A stretch of DNA of 64,000 nt from GCA-003244245 sp050699595 (GTDB taxonomy: Bacteria > Actinomycetota > Actinomycetes > Mycobacteriales > Pseudonocardiaceae), in the NCBI GenBank assembly GCA_050699595.1, contig JBOHFI010000028.1, positions 4,878 to 68,877 on the forward strand. The letters run 5' to 3'. Shown here in pieces: positions 31,597-39,386 of this stretch. The position numbers and the translations under genes were made by a program. Below the pieces are notes generated by a model. The model saw only the letters and a program-made list of their open reading frames with translations. It did not search any database and was not told the origin of the DNA. Position 1 is the stretch's first letter, and every line of letters begins with the position of its first letter.

Positions 31597-32796
31597 GTGG
31601 ATGTTGACTACGACGCACGCACGATCGGCCGTCGGCTGCGGCAGGTCCGGCATTCGCGGGGCAAGTCGTTGCGGGTGGTCGCCGGGCTGGTCGGGATCGG
31701 CAAGTCGCAGTTGTCGCAGATCGAGCGTGGTGAGTCATGCCCCAGCCTGAGGCTGATCGTGGCCCTGGCGAACGTGCTGGAGATCGCTCCGTCGGAGTTG
31801 ACCAGGCTGCCGCTGCCCGCGCCCGCCAACGGGCACACCGACTCCACCACGGAGGCGGTCCGGCTGGCGCTGGACGCGATCGACATCGACCGCCCCGGTG
31901 GGTTGGTATTGCCTGTTGCGGTGCTGCGGGATCAGGTGACCCGGATCAACCAGCAGCGGCTGGCGTGCCGGTTCCCCGAGGTCGCCGCCGACCTGCCCAG
32001 ACTGATCCGGAACCTGCACACCACGCTGGCCACCGGCGCCGACCACGCCGAGTTGCTCGATCTCGCCGTCTACCTGCATGTGCATGTCACCCGCTTCTGG
32101 CTCATCGAGGCGGCCGCGCCCGCCGACCTGCTCCGCCGGGTCGCCTTCCTGGCCCGACGCCTGGCCCAGGAGCGCGATGAGGTCACCACGCTCGCGGTCG
32201 CCTCGCTCGCCGTGACCGACGTGCTGCTGAACGGTGGCGCGTTTGAGCTGGGCCAGGCTGAGCTGGACTCGATCACCCTGCCGCCGACGACCGCCGGCAC
32301 CGCCGGTCTGGTGGCCGTGGTCACCGTGCTCCATGCTCAGGCCGCCTCGGTGACCAGCCGTCCGGGCGATGTGGCCGCTCCGATGGAGGCCGCCGCGGAG
32401 CTGGCCGAGCGGTTCGGCGCAACCGGCGAAACCGACTCCGTGGGGTATCTGTTCGGTCCGGCCAACGCGGGCGTCATGCGCATGTGGCTCGCGCTCGACG
32501 CGGACGAGCCCGACCAGGCGGTCAGGGTCGCGCTCGACGTCGACCCTGAGCGTCACCCCGTCCCCGTGCTTCGGGCCACATATTGGATCCACTACGGCCG
32601 CGCGCTGGCCCGGCTGAGGGGACGCCGGGACGACGCCGTGATGGCACTGCGCACAGCGGAGGACATCTTCCCCACCAAGGTGCGCCGGAATCCGATGGTC
32701 CACGAGGTGATCACCGAGCTGCTCACCCGCGCGCGCCCGGATGCCGTGGGCCGGGAGTTGCGGGGGATGGCCTACCGGGCGGGCCTGCCGGTGTGA
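31597..32796 (+). CDS. XRE regulator with TPR-like C-terminal region
   Basis: GTG 31597 (VDVDYDARTIGRRLRQVRHS) gives a natural family start; the frame upstream runs through a hairpin. The helix-turn-helix is SLRVVAGLVGIGKSQLSQIE then RGESCPSLRLIVALANVL. After a linker the body is Ala/Leu-rich and helical (LIRNLHTTLATGADHAELLD, VAFLARRLAQERDEVTTLAV, VRVALDVDPERHPVPVLRAT). It fits the large actinobacterial XRE family that senses a ligand in its TPR-like region. The neighbouring DUF6907 protein is a frequent companion of such regulators. Confidence 0.88.
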   Translation: MDVDYDARTIGRRLRQVRHSRGKSLRVVAGLVGIGKSQLSQIERGESCPSLRLIVALANVLEIAPSELTRLPLPAPANGHTDSTTEAVRLALDAIDIDRPGGLVLPVAVLRDQVTRINQQRLACRFPEVAADLPRLIRNLHTTLATGADHAELLDLAVYLHVHVTRFWLIEAAAPADLLRRVAFLARRLAQERDEVTTLAVASLAVTDVLLNGGAFELGQAELDSITLPPTTAGTAGLVAVVTVLHAQAASVTSRPGDVAAPMEAAAELAERFGATGETDSVGYLFGPANAGVMRMWLALDADEPDQAVRVALDVDPERHPVPVLRATYWIHYGRALARLRGRRDDAVMALRTAEDIFPTKVRRNPMVHEVITELLTRARPDAVGRELRGMAYRAGLPV

Positions 32797-32861
32797 CCCG
32801 TCCGGGTGGCGTCCACTGTGGCCGGACACCCAGAGCTTGATCAGGTTCACTGTTGTGCACC

Positions 32862-33209
32862 GTGAGCGACGATATCTCCGAGACACAGGATCAGCCCGGC
32901 GAGCGAGCCGGGGAGGGCAAGGGTGCTGCGGATGAGCATCCGGCGTGGTGCTCGCCGGAGTACTGCCATGTCAACGACGAGGGAGTACGGGTCCATGAGC
33001 AGGCCCCGGTGGTCTGGGAGGACGAGACGTCGGAGGTGCTGTTCGACAGCCGGCTGGTCGACCCGTCGGACGCCGAAATCGTCTACGTCGAGCTGCGTCT
33101 CAAGAGCCTGGGGTTCGGGAGCTGGTTCTATGGGGGGTTCCCGCTGGACACGGCGCGACGGCTGCGTGATCAGCTGACCGCGCACCTGGACGCTGCGGAG
33201 CTGTCCTAG
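32862..33209 (+). CDS. DUF6907 small protein
   Basis: A 115-residue acidic protein; GTG 32862 (VSDDISETQDQ) is preferred over the TTG at 32853. The centre carries the family signature HPAWCSPEYCHVN followed by HEQAPVVWEDE, then LRLKSLGFGSWFYGGFPLDT and ARRLRDQLTAHLDAAEL. The Cys/His pattern (WCxxxxCH) suggests a small metal site. Function is unknown; these genes are common next to XRE regulators in actinomycetes, as here. Confidence 0.8.
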   Translation: MSDDISETQDQPGERAGEGKGAADEHPAWCSPEYCHVNDEGVRVHEQAPVVWEDETSEVLFDSRLVDPSDAEIVYVELRLKSLGFGSWFYGGFPLDTARRLRDQLTAHLDAAELS

Positions 33210-33263
33210 GCGCTTGCGGGACGAAGTCGGTGTGATCGAGTCACGTGGTGCTCGGGTGGGGGT

Positions 33264-33324
33264 GATCGTGGTTTGTGTGTCGGAAACGACACGGGATGTC
33301 GTTTCCGACACACAAACCACGATC
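33264..33324. terminator. 28-bp perfect inverted repeat between convergent genes
   Basis: GATCGTGGTTTGTGTGTCGG plus AAACGACA (33264-33291) is the exact reverse complement of 33297-33324, with a 5-nt loop CGGGA. It lies between the DUF6907 gene (+) and the heme-domain gene (-), the right place for a bidirectional terminator. There is no U-tract. Each arm also contains GTGTCG-GAAA-CGACAC or its complement, so alternative small GNRA-loop hairpins can form. Confidence 0.75.
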
Positions 33325-33367
33325 TTGAGGGTCTTCGGGGTCGGGCTGGGGCGCAGGCGAAGCCTCT

Positions 33368-34564
33368 TTAGATGAAACCCTGCCTCAGGGTCGCGACGGA
33401 GACGTGCGGCCAGCCCACATTTGTCGGAAGATTGTTTGCGACCTCGAAGTTCAGGATGGTCATCTGCGCGTACTGAAGTTGTTTGAAGGGCGGGAGGAGC
33501 TTGCGGCTGACTTTCTCGATCCAGAATGTGGCGTAGACCAGCGCGGTCTCGGCATTCGGCCCCAGTTTTCCGGCTGGTTCGCCACCCTCGAGGAAAGGGA
33601 TGTTCCGGACACCGCCGGTCACGTCTAGGGGGCTCACGTCGACAGTCGGATCGCCGGGTGGCGGCAATCGATGACTGTTGGCTTTCTTGAAAAACGTGAT
33701 TTTTGCCTGGCTCGCGATATTGAGTGCGACTCCCTCGAAGGTGTCCCCGTCGGCGACCTGCTGATTGATGACGGCTTGGAGGAGTTTGATCGGGTCGTTG
33801 ACCACGTCCTGCATGGGTACGCCGTTGATCTGCTTGGGAAGGGGAGGCTCGGGTGGGTTGGTCCTGAAGGGCGTCCGGGGATTGTCAATGCCTTCGGGGA
33901 TGGTGAGGTCGTACTCCGGAAATGGTTTAGGCGCGGGCGTGGACAGCTTCTCCGAGGTTCCCGGCGCGTGGATGATCTGTGGGGGTATGATGAACGGGGT
34001 ACTGTTGAATGAGGGGAACTGGGAGAACGCGTATTCCGCGGCGGGAGTCTTGAGGGTCGGCGGGCCGGTGAAGTTTTGGGCCGTGCCCTGGGCGAGTATG
34101 GAGGTACCATGGGGGATCGATCCCAATCGGGCTACGATCTGCCCGCCCGGGGGAGCCGACTCCGGCGGGTAGGTCGTCGGCGGCTGCGTGATCCAGAGTC
34201 CGGGTTCGATGTGGAGCAGGCCTCCGGTGGAGGCGTCGGTGATCTGTTGAAGATAGGTCAAGCCGAATAGGTCGATGTCATCCTGCCCGAACCCTCGGTT
34301 CGGGACCGACGCGTTGATGGGATCGAATTTCAACGTTTCCCGTGTTTGATTGAGTTGAAGATACAGATCAGCCTTATCTTTGCCGGCCGGCCGCTTGATG
34401 TTATCGTGGAAATCCGGTCGCGCGATGAGGTTGAATCCGGTCCCCTGCCAGGTTCCGGCGAGTTCCCCGAGAAGCCCCAGATTGCCGAGGATGGTAGTGT
34501 TGTCAAGTGCGAGCCGAACCGAGTTTATGCCTATGTCGACCGGAATCCCGCCTGGTGTTGACAT
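33368..34564 (-). CDS. Nitrobindin/THAP4-type heme-binding domain protein
   Basis: A 398-residue protein. The N-terminal region LGLLGELAGTWQGTGFNLIA followed by NQTRETLKFDPINASVPNRG and HIEPGLWITQPPTTYPPES has the beta-barrel signature of nitrobindin-like proteins (GTWxGxG), and SIPHGTSILAQGTAQNFTG continues it. The middle 100 residues are proline-rich (PEYDLTIPEGIDNPRTPFRT), and the C-terminal part (ALVYATFWIEKVSRKLLPPF, AQMTILNFEV) completes a second barrel half. It likely binds heme or a hydrophobic ligand in the cytoplasm; no signal peptide is visible. The heme-ligand His cannot be assigned by eye. Confidence 0.6.
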   Translation of the reverse strand: MSTPGGIPVDIGINSVRLALDNTTILGNLGLLGELAGTWQGTGFNLIARPDFHDNIKRPAGKDKADLYLQLNQTRETLKFDPINASVPNRGFGQDDIDLFGLTYLQQITDASTGGLLHIEPGLWITQPPTTYPPESAPPGGQIVARLGSIPHGTSILAQGTAQNFTGPPTLKTPAAEYAFSQFPSFNSTPFIIPPQIIHAPGTSEKLSTPAPKPFPEYDLTIPEGIDNPRTPFRTNPPEPPLPKQINGVPMQDVVNDPIKLLQAVINQQVADGDTFEGVALNIASQAKITFFKKANSHRLPPPGDPTVDVSPLDVTGGVRNIPFLEGGEPAGKLGPNAETALVYATFWIEKVSRKLLPPFKQLQYAQMTILNFEVANNLPTNVGWPHVSVATLRQGFI

Positions 34565-34759
34565 TGTTGCTCTCCATTCATGAAGGTCACGCTGAGTAAC
34601 GTGGACCTAGCGCTGACGTATGGAGGAGCGGCGAGCCGGCATCGGTGATACGTCAGGTCCGGAAGATGTCATCCACGTTGACGCGCCAGTGATGGTTGTT
34701 ATGCGCGAAACCGCCGGGCGGGTCGAGGCCGTTGCGTACGGGTCGGTAGCCTCTGCGCG

Positions 34760-35482
34760 ATGATCAGACCGGCGGTGGCTCTGGGCGTGGCGGGGACCAT
34801 GGCCGCCGCTGTCGGCTGGGCCGCTCCGGTGTTGCTCCGGGACCGGGTGCTGCGCGCGGCGGTGTGGCCTGGCCTGGCCGGTATCGGCCGGCCGGGCGGC
34901 GTGGCGTTGACTTTCGACGACGGACCCGACCCCGATGGCACCCCCGCGGTGCTCGACGCGCTGGATCGACTCGGCTGGACCGCCACGTTCTTCATGCTCG
35001 GTGCACAGGTGATGCGCTATCCGGACGTGGCGGCGGCGGTGGTGGCCGCTGGGCATGAAGCCGCGGTACACGGGTTCAGCCACCGCAACCACCTGGCCCG
35101 TGGGCCGGCCGACGTGCACCGGGACGTGGTGCGCGCCGCGGCGGTGATCGCTGCGGTGACCGGAGCGCGGCCGAGGTGGTTCCGGCCACCCTACGGCGTG
35201 CTCACGCTGGGGTCGCTGATCGCGGCCCGTCGCGCCGGGTTGCGTCCGGTGCTGTGGACGGCGTGGGGCCGGGACTGGGAAGCCCGCAGCCCGGCCCAGG
35301 TGGCGAACACCGTCGGAGGACACCTCAGGCCGGGCGGCACGGTTCTGCTGCACGACTCGGACTGTGTGGCCCGGGTGGCCGGTAGCTGGCGGAGCACTGT
35401 GCAGGCGCTACCCCGGCTGGCTGAGCTCGCCGATCAGCTGGGCTGCGTGGTCGGACCGCTGCGCGACCACTTCGCCGAGTAG
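34760..35482 (+). CDS. Polysaccharide deacetylase (NodB family)
   Basis: A 240-residue protein with an N-terminal membrane anchor or signal (VALGVAGTMAAAVGWAAPVL). The NodB domain shows GGVALTFDDGPDPDGTPAVL (catalytic and metal Asp), AAVHGFSHRNHLAR (metal His), WFRPPYGVLTLG and GGTVLLHDSD. It removes acetyl groups from cell-wall glycan or a glycolipid. Its last 58 bp plus 5 bp beyond form one copy of the direct repeat bordering the island to the right. Removing that island would bring it tail-to-tail with the glycosyltransferase at 43483. Confidence 0.9.
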   Translation: MIRPAVALGVAGTMAAAVGWAAPVLLRDRVLRAAVWPGLAGIGRPGGVALTFDDGPDPDGTPAVLDALDRLGWTATFFMLGAQVMRYPDVAAAVVAAGHEAAVHGFSHRNHLARGPADVHRDVVRAAAVIAAVTGARPRWFRPPYGVLTLGSLIAARRAGLRPVLWTAWGRDWEARSPAQVANTVGGHLRPGGTVLLHDSDCVARVAGSWRSTVQALPRLAELADQLGCVVGPLRDHFAE

Positions 35483-35487
35483 GCCCA
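35425..35487. repeat. attL-like direct repeat at the 3' end of the deacetylase gene
   Basis: 63 bp starting GCTCGCCGATCAGCTGGGCT and ending GAGTAGGCCCA recur at 43403-43465 in the same orientation with a single mismatch. The repeat includes the last 18 deacetylase codons and its stop, so integration does not harm the gene. This is the form expected of an attachment site used by a site-specific recombinase. Confidence 0.85.
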
Positions 35488-35807
35488 CCGGGCGACTGAC
35501 CGGTCGACATCCCGGCCAGGACGACCCGGTTCGCCTCCAGCGTCAACGACGTGAGCGACACGCGCTGCTTTGCCGCCCTGACCAGCACCCCGTTGCGCGG
35601 GCACCTGGGCGGTCCCTGCGACCCGAAACGCCGGCTCGATCGCATTTCCGCCCCCTCGTGCCGCGTTAGTCCACGCAGAGGTACGTCTATCAAGGTTCGC
35701 TGACGCGACTTGACGCCTGGCTCGATACCGAACACCAGCCGCGCCTGGGGCACCACGAAATCTGGCGTGCCGGTGGGGTGACCGGACCTGGTACGCCGAA
35801 AGCAATA
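35488..35807. other. Gap at the left end of the island
   Basis: 320 bp between the repeat and the oxygenase stop. Open frames on both strands are short and lack start signals. I see no recognisable gene; it may contain integrase or regulator debris too decayed to name. Confidence 0.4.
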
Positions 35808-36428
35808 TCAGGCGAGGTCACGCGGACGGTCGTCCTTGGACGGACGCCAATAGCCCGGCTTTTCGACCTCCCCCACCGGAATGAATCCGATGCCAAGGTT
35901 CACTGCCATCTCATCGTTGTTATCCGATATCGGCGTCCTGGCATGGACGACTTCTTTGGCGTGAAAAATGATGACTTCTCCGGGCTCATGCACGATCGCG
36001 ACCGGTTCGGGCCCGTGCGGAAACAGCAGAAGACCCGAGCGTCGTTCGGAAAAATATTCATGACGAAGCATGATGGTGACGTTAATCGTGAAATCACCGG
36101 TATCGAGATGTGGCGGGATATGACTTTTCGGGACATCGTAATAGCGATAATTCCCGTGCCCGCTGGCGGTCGCCGGCATGGAATTTTCGTTTACGAAGGA
36201 CGTCAATTCTTCGGAGTCGCGTAGCGCCTTTCCTGCAGGCCCCAGATCGGCGAAGTGCTGCGTGCGGTTCTGTGCCGCTCCTTCGCGTTGCTCCGCCGCT
36301 TCCCGCTGCAGGTCGGCGAATAGCTCCTCGGTCAGCCAGGCGGGACGACCGAGGTAGAACACCCCGTCCTGTCGTCCTATCGGCCTCGTCGCGCGAGTGT
36401 CGGCCAAAGCTCGAGTTGCACCGGTCAC
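35808..36428 (-). CDS. Fe(II)/2-oxoglutarate-dependent oxygenase
   Basis: A 206-residue protein from GTG 36428, with GGGAGG eight bases upstream. The jelly-roll iron site is seen in HIPPHLDTGDFTINVTIML (HxD) and the distal His in IIFHAKEVVHARTPIS, followed by an Arg suited to bind 2-oxoglutarate. LLLFPHGPEPVAIVHEPGEV lies between. Overall it resembles prolyl-hydroxylase/PhyH-type oxygenases. It is divergent from the RiPP precursor with a 187-bp shared control region, so it is the likely tailoring enzyme (hydroxylation or desaturation) of the modified peptide. Substrate assignment is inference. Confidence 0.8.
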   Translation of the reverse strand: MTGATRALADTRATRPIGRQDGVFYLGRPAWLTEELFADLQREAAEQREGAAQNRTQHFADLGPAGKALRDSEELTSFVNENSMPATASGHGNYRYYDVPKSHIPPHLDTGDFTINVTIMLRHEYFSERRSGLLLFPHGPEPVAIVHEPGEVIIFHAKEVVHARTPISDNNDEMAVNLGIGFIPVGEVEKPGYWRPSKDDRPRDLA

Positions 36429-36545
36429 CGCAGGCCTCCCTTCGTCATCTTATGTAGAGACCGGAACCGAGTTCATGAACGCTATCACACCGCTAGCGGC
36501 CCGAGAAACAACTTGGCGACTAGCCGCCATCGTCACAACAAACCA

Positions 36546-36575
36546 TTGACAGTCCATTGCGTAGCTGCGTAGCGT
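36546..36575 (+). promoter_or_regulatory. Sigma-70-like promoter of the precursor gene
   Basis: TTGACA (36546-36551) and TAGCGT (36570-36575) are separated by 18 bp and lie 40 bp upstream of the precursor start codon. The -35 box is perfect and the -10 is fair for an actinobacterial vegetative promoter. The GCGTAGCTGCGTAG direct repeat overlapping the spacer may be a regulator site for the cluster's LuxR protein. Confidence 0.5.
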
Positions 36576-36615
36576 TTGTACCGTGCCTATTTGACGATCA
36601 GAGAGGAGGTGTTCG

Positions 36616-36762
36616 ATGCACGAGGAAATGAACCAGGCAAGCGACGCCGGTGACGCGATTCCCGCCCCGCTGAATCACCCCGATGCCTTCCTGGTGTTCG
36701 AGTGGGACACAACTCAGTGCGACACAACCCAGAAGGGCGACGAGGGCGAATCTGGCCGCTGA
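36616..36762 (+). CDS. RiPP precursor peptide (48 residues)
   Basis: ATG 36616 is preceded by GAGAGGAGGTGTTCG, a near-perfect ribosome site. The peptide starts MHEEMNQASDAGDAIPAPLN, a leader-like acidic part, continues HPDAFLVFEWDTTQ, and ends CDTTQKGDEGESGR. The DTTQ motif occurs twice, flanking the only Cys, so four Thr and one Cys lie in nine residues; these are the residues YcaO enzymes convert to azolines. It lies between an Fe/2OG oxygenase and a YcaO gene and is followed by a strong hairpin, as is usual for RiPP precursors. The cleavage site is unknown; FEW before the DTTQ repeats is one candidate boundary. Confidence 0.75.
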   Translation: MHEEMNQASDAGDAIPAPLNHPDAFLVFEWDTTQCDTTQKGDEGESGR

Positions 36763-36805
36763 ATGTCGAGCAGTCCGACGCTCGGTTGCCGCAGTTCAAC
36801 ATGAG

Positions 36806-36850
36806 CAAGCTGCGTTCTCGCAAGCCTCGGCCACACGAGAACGCAGCTTG
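36806..36850 (+). terminator. 15-bp perfect hairpin between precursor and YcaO genes
   Basis: CAAGCTGCGTTCTCG (36806-36820) pairs exactly with CGAGAACGCAGCTTG (36836-36850) over a 15-nt loop. No U-tract follows. It lies 44 bp after the precursor stop and 93 bp before the YcaO start. In RiPP operons such leaky hairpins keep precursor transcripts in excess over enzyme transcripts. Confidence 0.75.
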
Positions 36851-36942
36851 TCCGAGAGTTACCTGCACCATGTCCGAGCACGTCGGTATTGACGAACCCT
36901 GGCGCCAACGCGGGCGCGGTGGATCGCTCGAAGGGTCCGAGT

Positions 36943-39213
36943 ATGACAAGCAGAAACTGCCATCCACGTCTGATCCGCGTTGATATCATCGCCCACCCCG
37001 ATGGTGGTGTAGTGGTGACAACTCCACAGGGCAAGGCCTTCCGCGTCCACCTTGATGAAGCCGAGTTGACGAACGTTCTCGTGGCCTGTGACGGACAGAC
37101 CCCACTGCGAGATATCGTCAGTGATCGCGCTCAGTCAGACGAACTTCGCGCCTTGTTGGAGATGCTTCACGCCGAGGGTTGCTTGTCTAGTTCGGCATCG
37201 AAAACCAACATCGAGGACTGGGTCCGCTTCGGCGACTCGGTCACCGACTCTGACCGACCGTCTCGCACTGATCTGGTAGTGGTTGGATCCGGTCGTCTCG
37301 CCTCTACCGCAGCTGAATTGTTGCACAGTGTTTTCGGGAAACGGTTCGGCAGTGCACGGTCTATTGCGTCGCCTGCCGAGCTAACCCGAGGTGACCAGAC
37401 GGCGGACACGGTGATGTTGGTGTTCGCTGACCAGTTCGACCATTCTATGCTCACCGCCATCGACCACGACCGCAGACAAGACGGCCGCTGGTGGTCGTAC
37501 TTCTACTTCGATGTGCAGCGAGGCTGGTTCGGTCCTCACTCGCAGCCCGGTCGTGGGCCGAGCTTCGCCGACTCGTACGCCCGCAGGCTGGCTGCCGCAG
37601 CCGACCCGGCAGCGATCCGAGGGCGGGAAACTCGCTCGCATACATGGGACGAGTATCTGCCACCGCACCCAGAGTTGGTATGGATGTTGTCGGCCTACCT
37701 CATCGACGTCGAACGGTGGCTCGCCGGCACCCCAGCGCTCGGACTTTGGCATGAGGTCGAGCTCAACCCGATCGCCATGCACATCACTCGCTGTCCGGTA
37801 CTGCCTCTGCCTGACTCGCCGCCGGCACATCTTCCGCGTGGGCTGGTGCCCGATCCGACCGAAATGCTTCTCAATGCCCGCCTGGGAATTGTCACCAGCC
37901 TCTCCATGGTCGCGCCTCACCCGTCTGTGCCCACACTGACGACGATCAAGGCTGCCGGTTGCGACATCAGCCGCGTACGTCCATGGAACAACGATCCCGT
38001 CGGTGGCGGAAGCAGCTTCGGTGACGTCGATCGTGCGCGGGAAGCCGCCATCGGCGAACTTGTCGAGCGTTACTGCGGTAACATCGTCCGCCCCGACTTG
38101 CTCAGCTGGGCGACCTTCGACGAGCTAGCAGCCGCAGGCGAGCATGCGGTGGATCCAGACAGTCTGGCCCTGTTCTCACAGCGCCAATACGCCGCGTCTG
38201 GCTTTCCGTTCGTCCCGTTGACCCGCGACACGCCAATCCACTGGGTACGTGGCCGGTCGCTGACCAGAGACGTGGCAGCCTGGTTACCGGCCAGCCTGGT
38301 CTATATCAATTGGTACAACACACCGTGGGGTACGGGTGACCCGCCCACGAACGGCACGTTCCACCCCGGGGTGGCTACTGGTTCGACTCTGCACAACTCT
38401 GTGGCCTCCGGGCTGCAGGAGATCATCGAACGACACGCCACGATGGTGTGGTGGCTCAATCGCCAGCCATTACGTGCTGTGAAAGCCGCCTCGGAAATTC
38501 ACTCAGTCTGGCGGAACCGCGTGTCGGACGATCAGCTGCGCGCCTGGCTGATCCATATCGACAACGAGTTCTCCGTTCCAGTGATGGCGGGTGTCGTCGA
38601 AGACACGGCGCAGTCTTTTTTCACGATCGGGTTCGCCGCGCGCGCCACCCCCGAGGAAGCCGCCTTGAAGGCATGGGCCGAGGGGGTGATCCTTCAGGAA
38701 GTCAGCCGAGAACTACAGTCGCCGACGAGTGCCTACAGTTCAGCAATCGCCCGTGGCCGGCTACCAGACCAGGGGCTCAAGCCGTGGCGGGCAGATCGGC
38801 GGTACCTCGACGACTATCGTGCTGATTTCCATGATGTCGTGACATTGATCTGTCAAAGCCAGATCTATCTCGACCCCAGGGCCGCGGAGCTCGTACGACC
38901 GTGGGTCGATGTCCCCGTCGACCGGTCGATGCTGGATCTGCCGCGGCTTAAGTCTGGAAGCCTGGCCGCTGTACAAGCCGCTGTACAAGTCGCTGGGTAC
39001 GAGATCTTCTACGCCGACATCACCACGCCCGATGTCGCGGCCGCAGGGTTGAGCGTCACCCGGACTCTCGTGCCGGGCACGATCGCGAACTCCCCCGCAG
39101 CCTTCCCCTTCCTTGGTGGCCGCGTCGTGCAGGACAGTGCGGTCCGGCTTGGATGGCAGTCCCGTCCCCTGTCGGAAGCCGAACTAACCACGATTCCGTT
39201 GCCGCATACGTAG
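36943..39213 (+). CDS. Fused YcaO cyclodehydratase (leader-binding E1-like domain plus YcaO)
   Basis: About 756 residues from ATG 36943 (MTSRNCHPRLIRVDIIAHPD) with AAGGG upstream. The N-terminal 300 residues hold a winged-helix/RRE-like start (DEAELTNVLVACDGQTPLRD, ALLEMLHAEGCL) and a Rossmann E1-like segment (TDLVVVGSGRLASTAAELLH), as in fused TOMM C-D proteins that bind leader peptides. The YcaO domain shows the ATP/Mg region SSFGDVDRAREAAIGELVER with paired Glu, and ASGLQEIIERHATMVWW. The protein ends TTIPLPHT, resembling the Pro-rich YcaO tail. It would cyclise Cys/Thr of the precursor to azolines using ATP. No flavin dehydrogenase is nearby, so azolines may stay reduced or be altered by the oxygenase. 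Confidence 0.88.
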   Translation: MTSRNCHPRLIRVDIIAHPDGGVVVTTPQGKAFRVHLDEAELTNVLVACDGQTPLRDIVSDRAQSDELRALLEMLHAEGCLSSSASKTNIEDWVRFGDSVTDSDRPSRTDLVVVGSGRLASTAAELLHSVFGKRFGSARSIASPAELTRGDQTADTVMLVFADQFDHSMLTAIDHDRRQDGRWWSYFYFDVQRGWFGPHSQPGRGPSFADSYARRLAAAADPAAIRGRETRSHTWDEYLPPHPELVWMLSAYLIDVERWLAGTPALGLWHEVELNPIAMHITRCPVLPLPDSPPAHLPRGLVPDPTEMLLNARLGIVTSLSMVAPHPSVPTLTTIKAAGCDISRVRPWNNDPVGGGSSFGDVDRAREAAIGELVERYCGNIVRPDLLSWATFDELAAAGEHAVDPDSLALFSQRQYAASGFPFVPLTRDTPIHWVRGRSLTRDVAAWLPASLVYINWYNTPWGTGDPPTNGTFHPGVATGSTLHNSVASGLQEIIERHATMVWWLNRQPLRAVKAASEIHSVWRNRVSDDQLRAWLIHIDNEFSVPVMAGVVEDTAQSFFTIGFAARATPEEAALKAWAEGVILQEVSRELQSPTSAYSSAIARGRLPDQGLKPWRADRRYLDDYRADFHDVVTLICQSQIYLDPRAAELVRPWVDVPVDRSMLDLPRLKSGSLAAVQAAVQVAGYEIFYADITTPDVAAAGLSVTRTLVPGTIANSPAAFPFLGGRVVQDSAVRLGWQSRPLSEAELTTIPLPHT

Positions 39214-39233
39214 GTCTGAGAGCAGCAGTCGGT

Positions 39234-39380
39234 CCGAGGCCGCGTCCAGCCCGGGGTCTGCTTGAACAGACGAAACGTGTGCTCGAGACTGAAACGGCGT
39301 AGGAATGCCTGCCAGCAACGATCGACTTCGGCCGGGGTGGCGTCCACACCCGGCCACCGCAACCAGACCGGCTGGTTCAC
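39234..39380 (-). pseudogene. Transposase remnant
   Basis: The minus-strand frame reads PVWLRWPGVDATPAEVDRCW then QAFLRRFSLEHTFRLFKQTP and GWTRPR, a pattern from the C-terminal part of an actinobacterial transposase family (NF041680-like; LWxWWSG...RLWQAFLRRFDLEHTFRLFKQTLGW). It then runs out of frame. It sits directly after the YcaO stop, suggesting an insertion-sequence event removed downstream cluster genes. Confidence 0.55.
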
Positions 39381-39386
39381 TTCACC

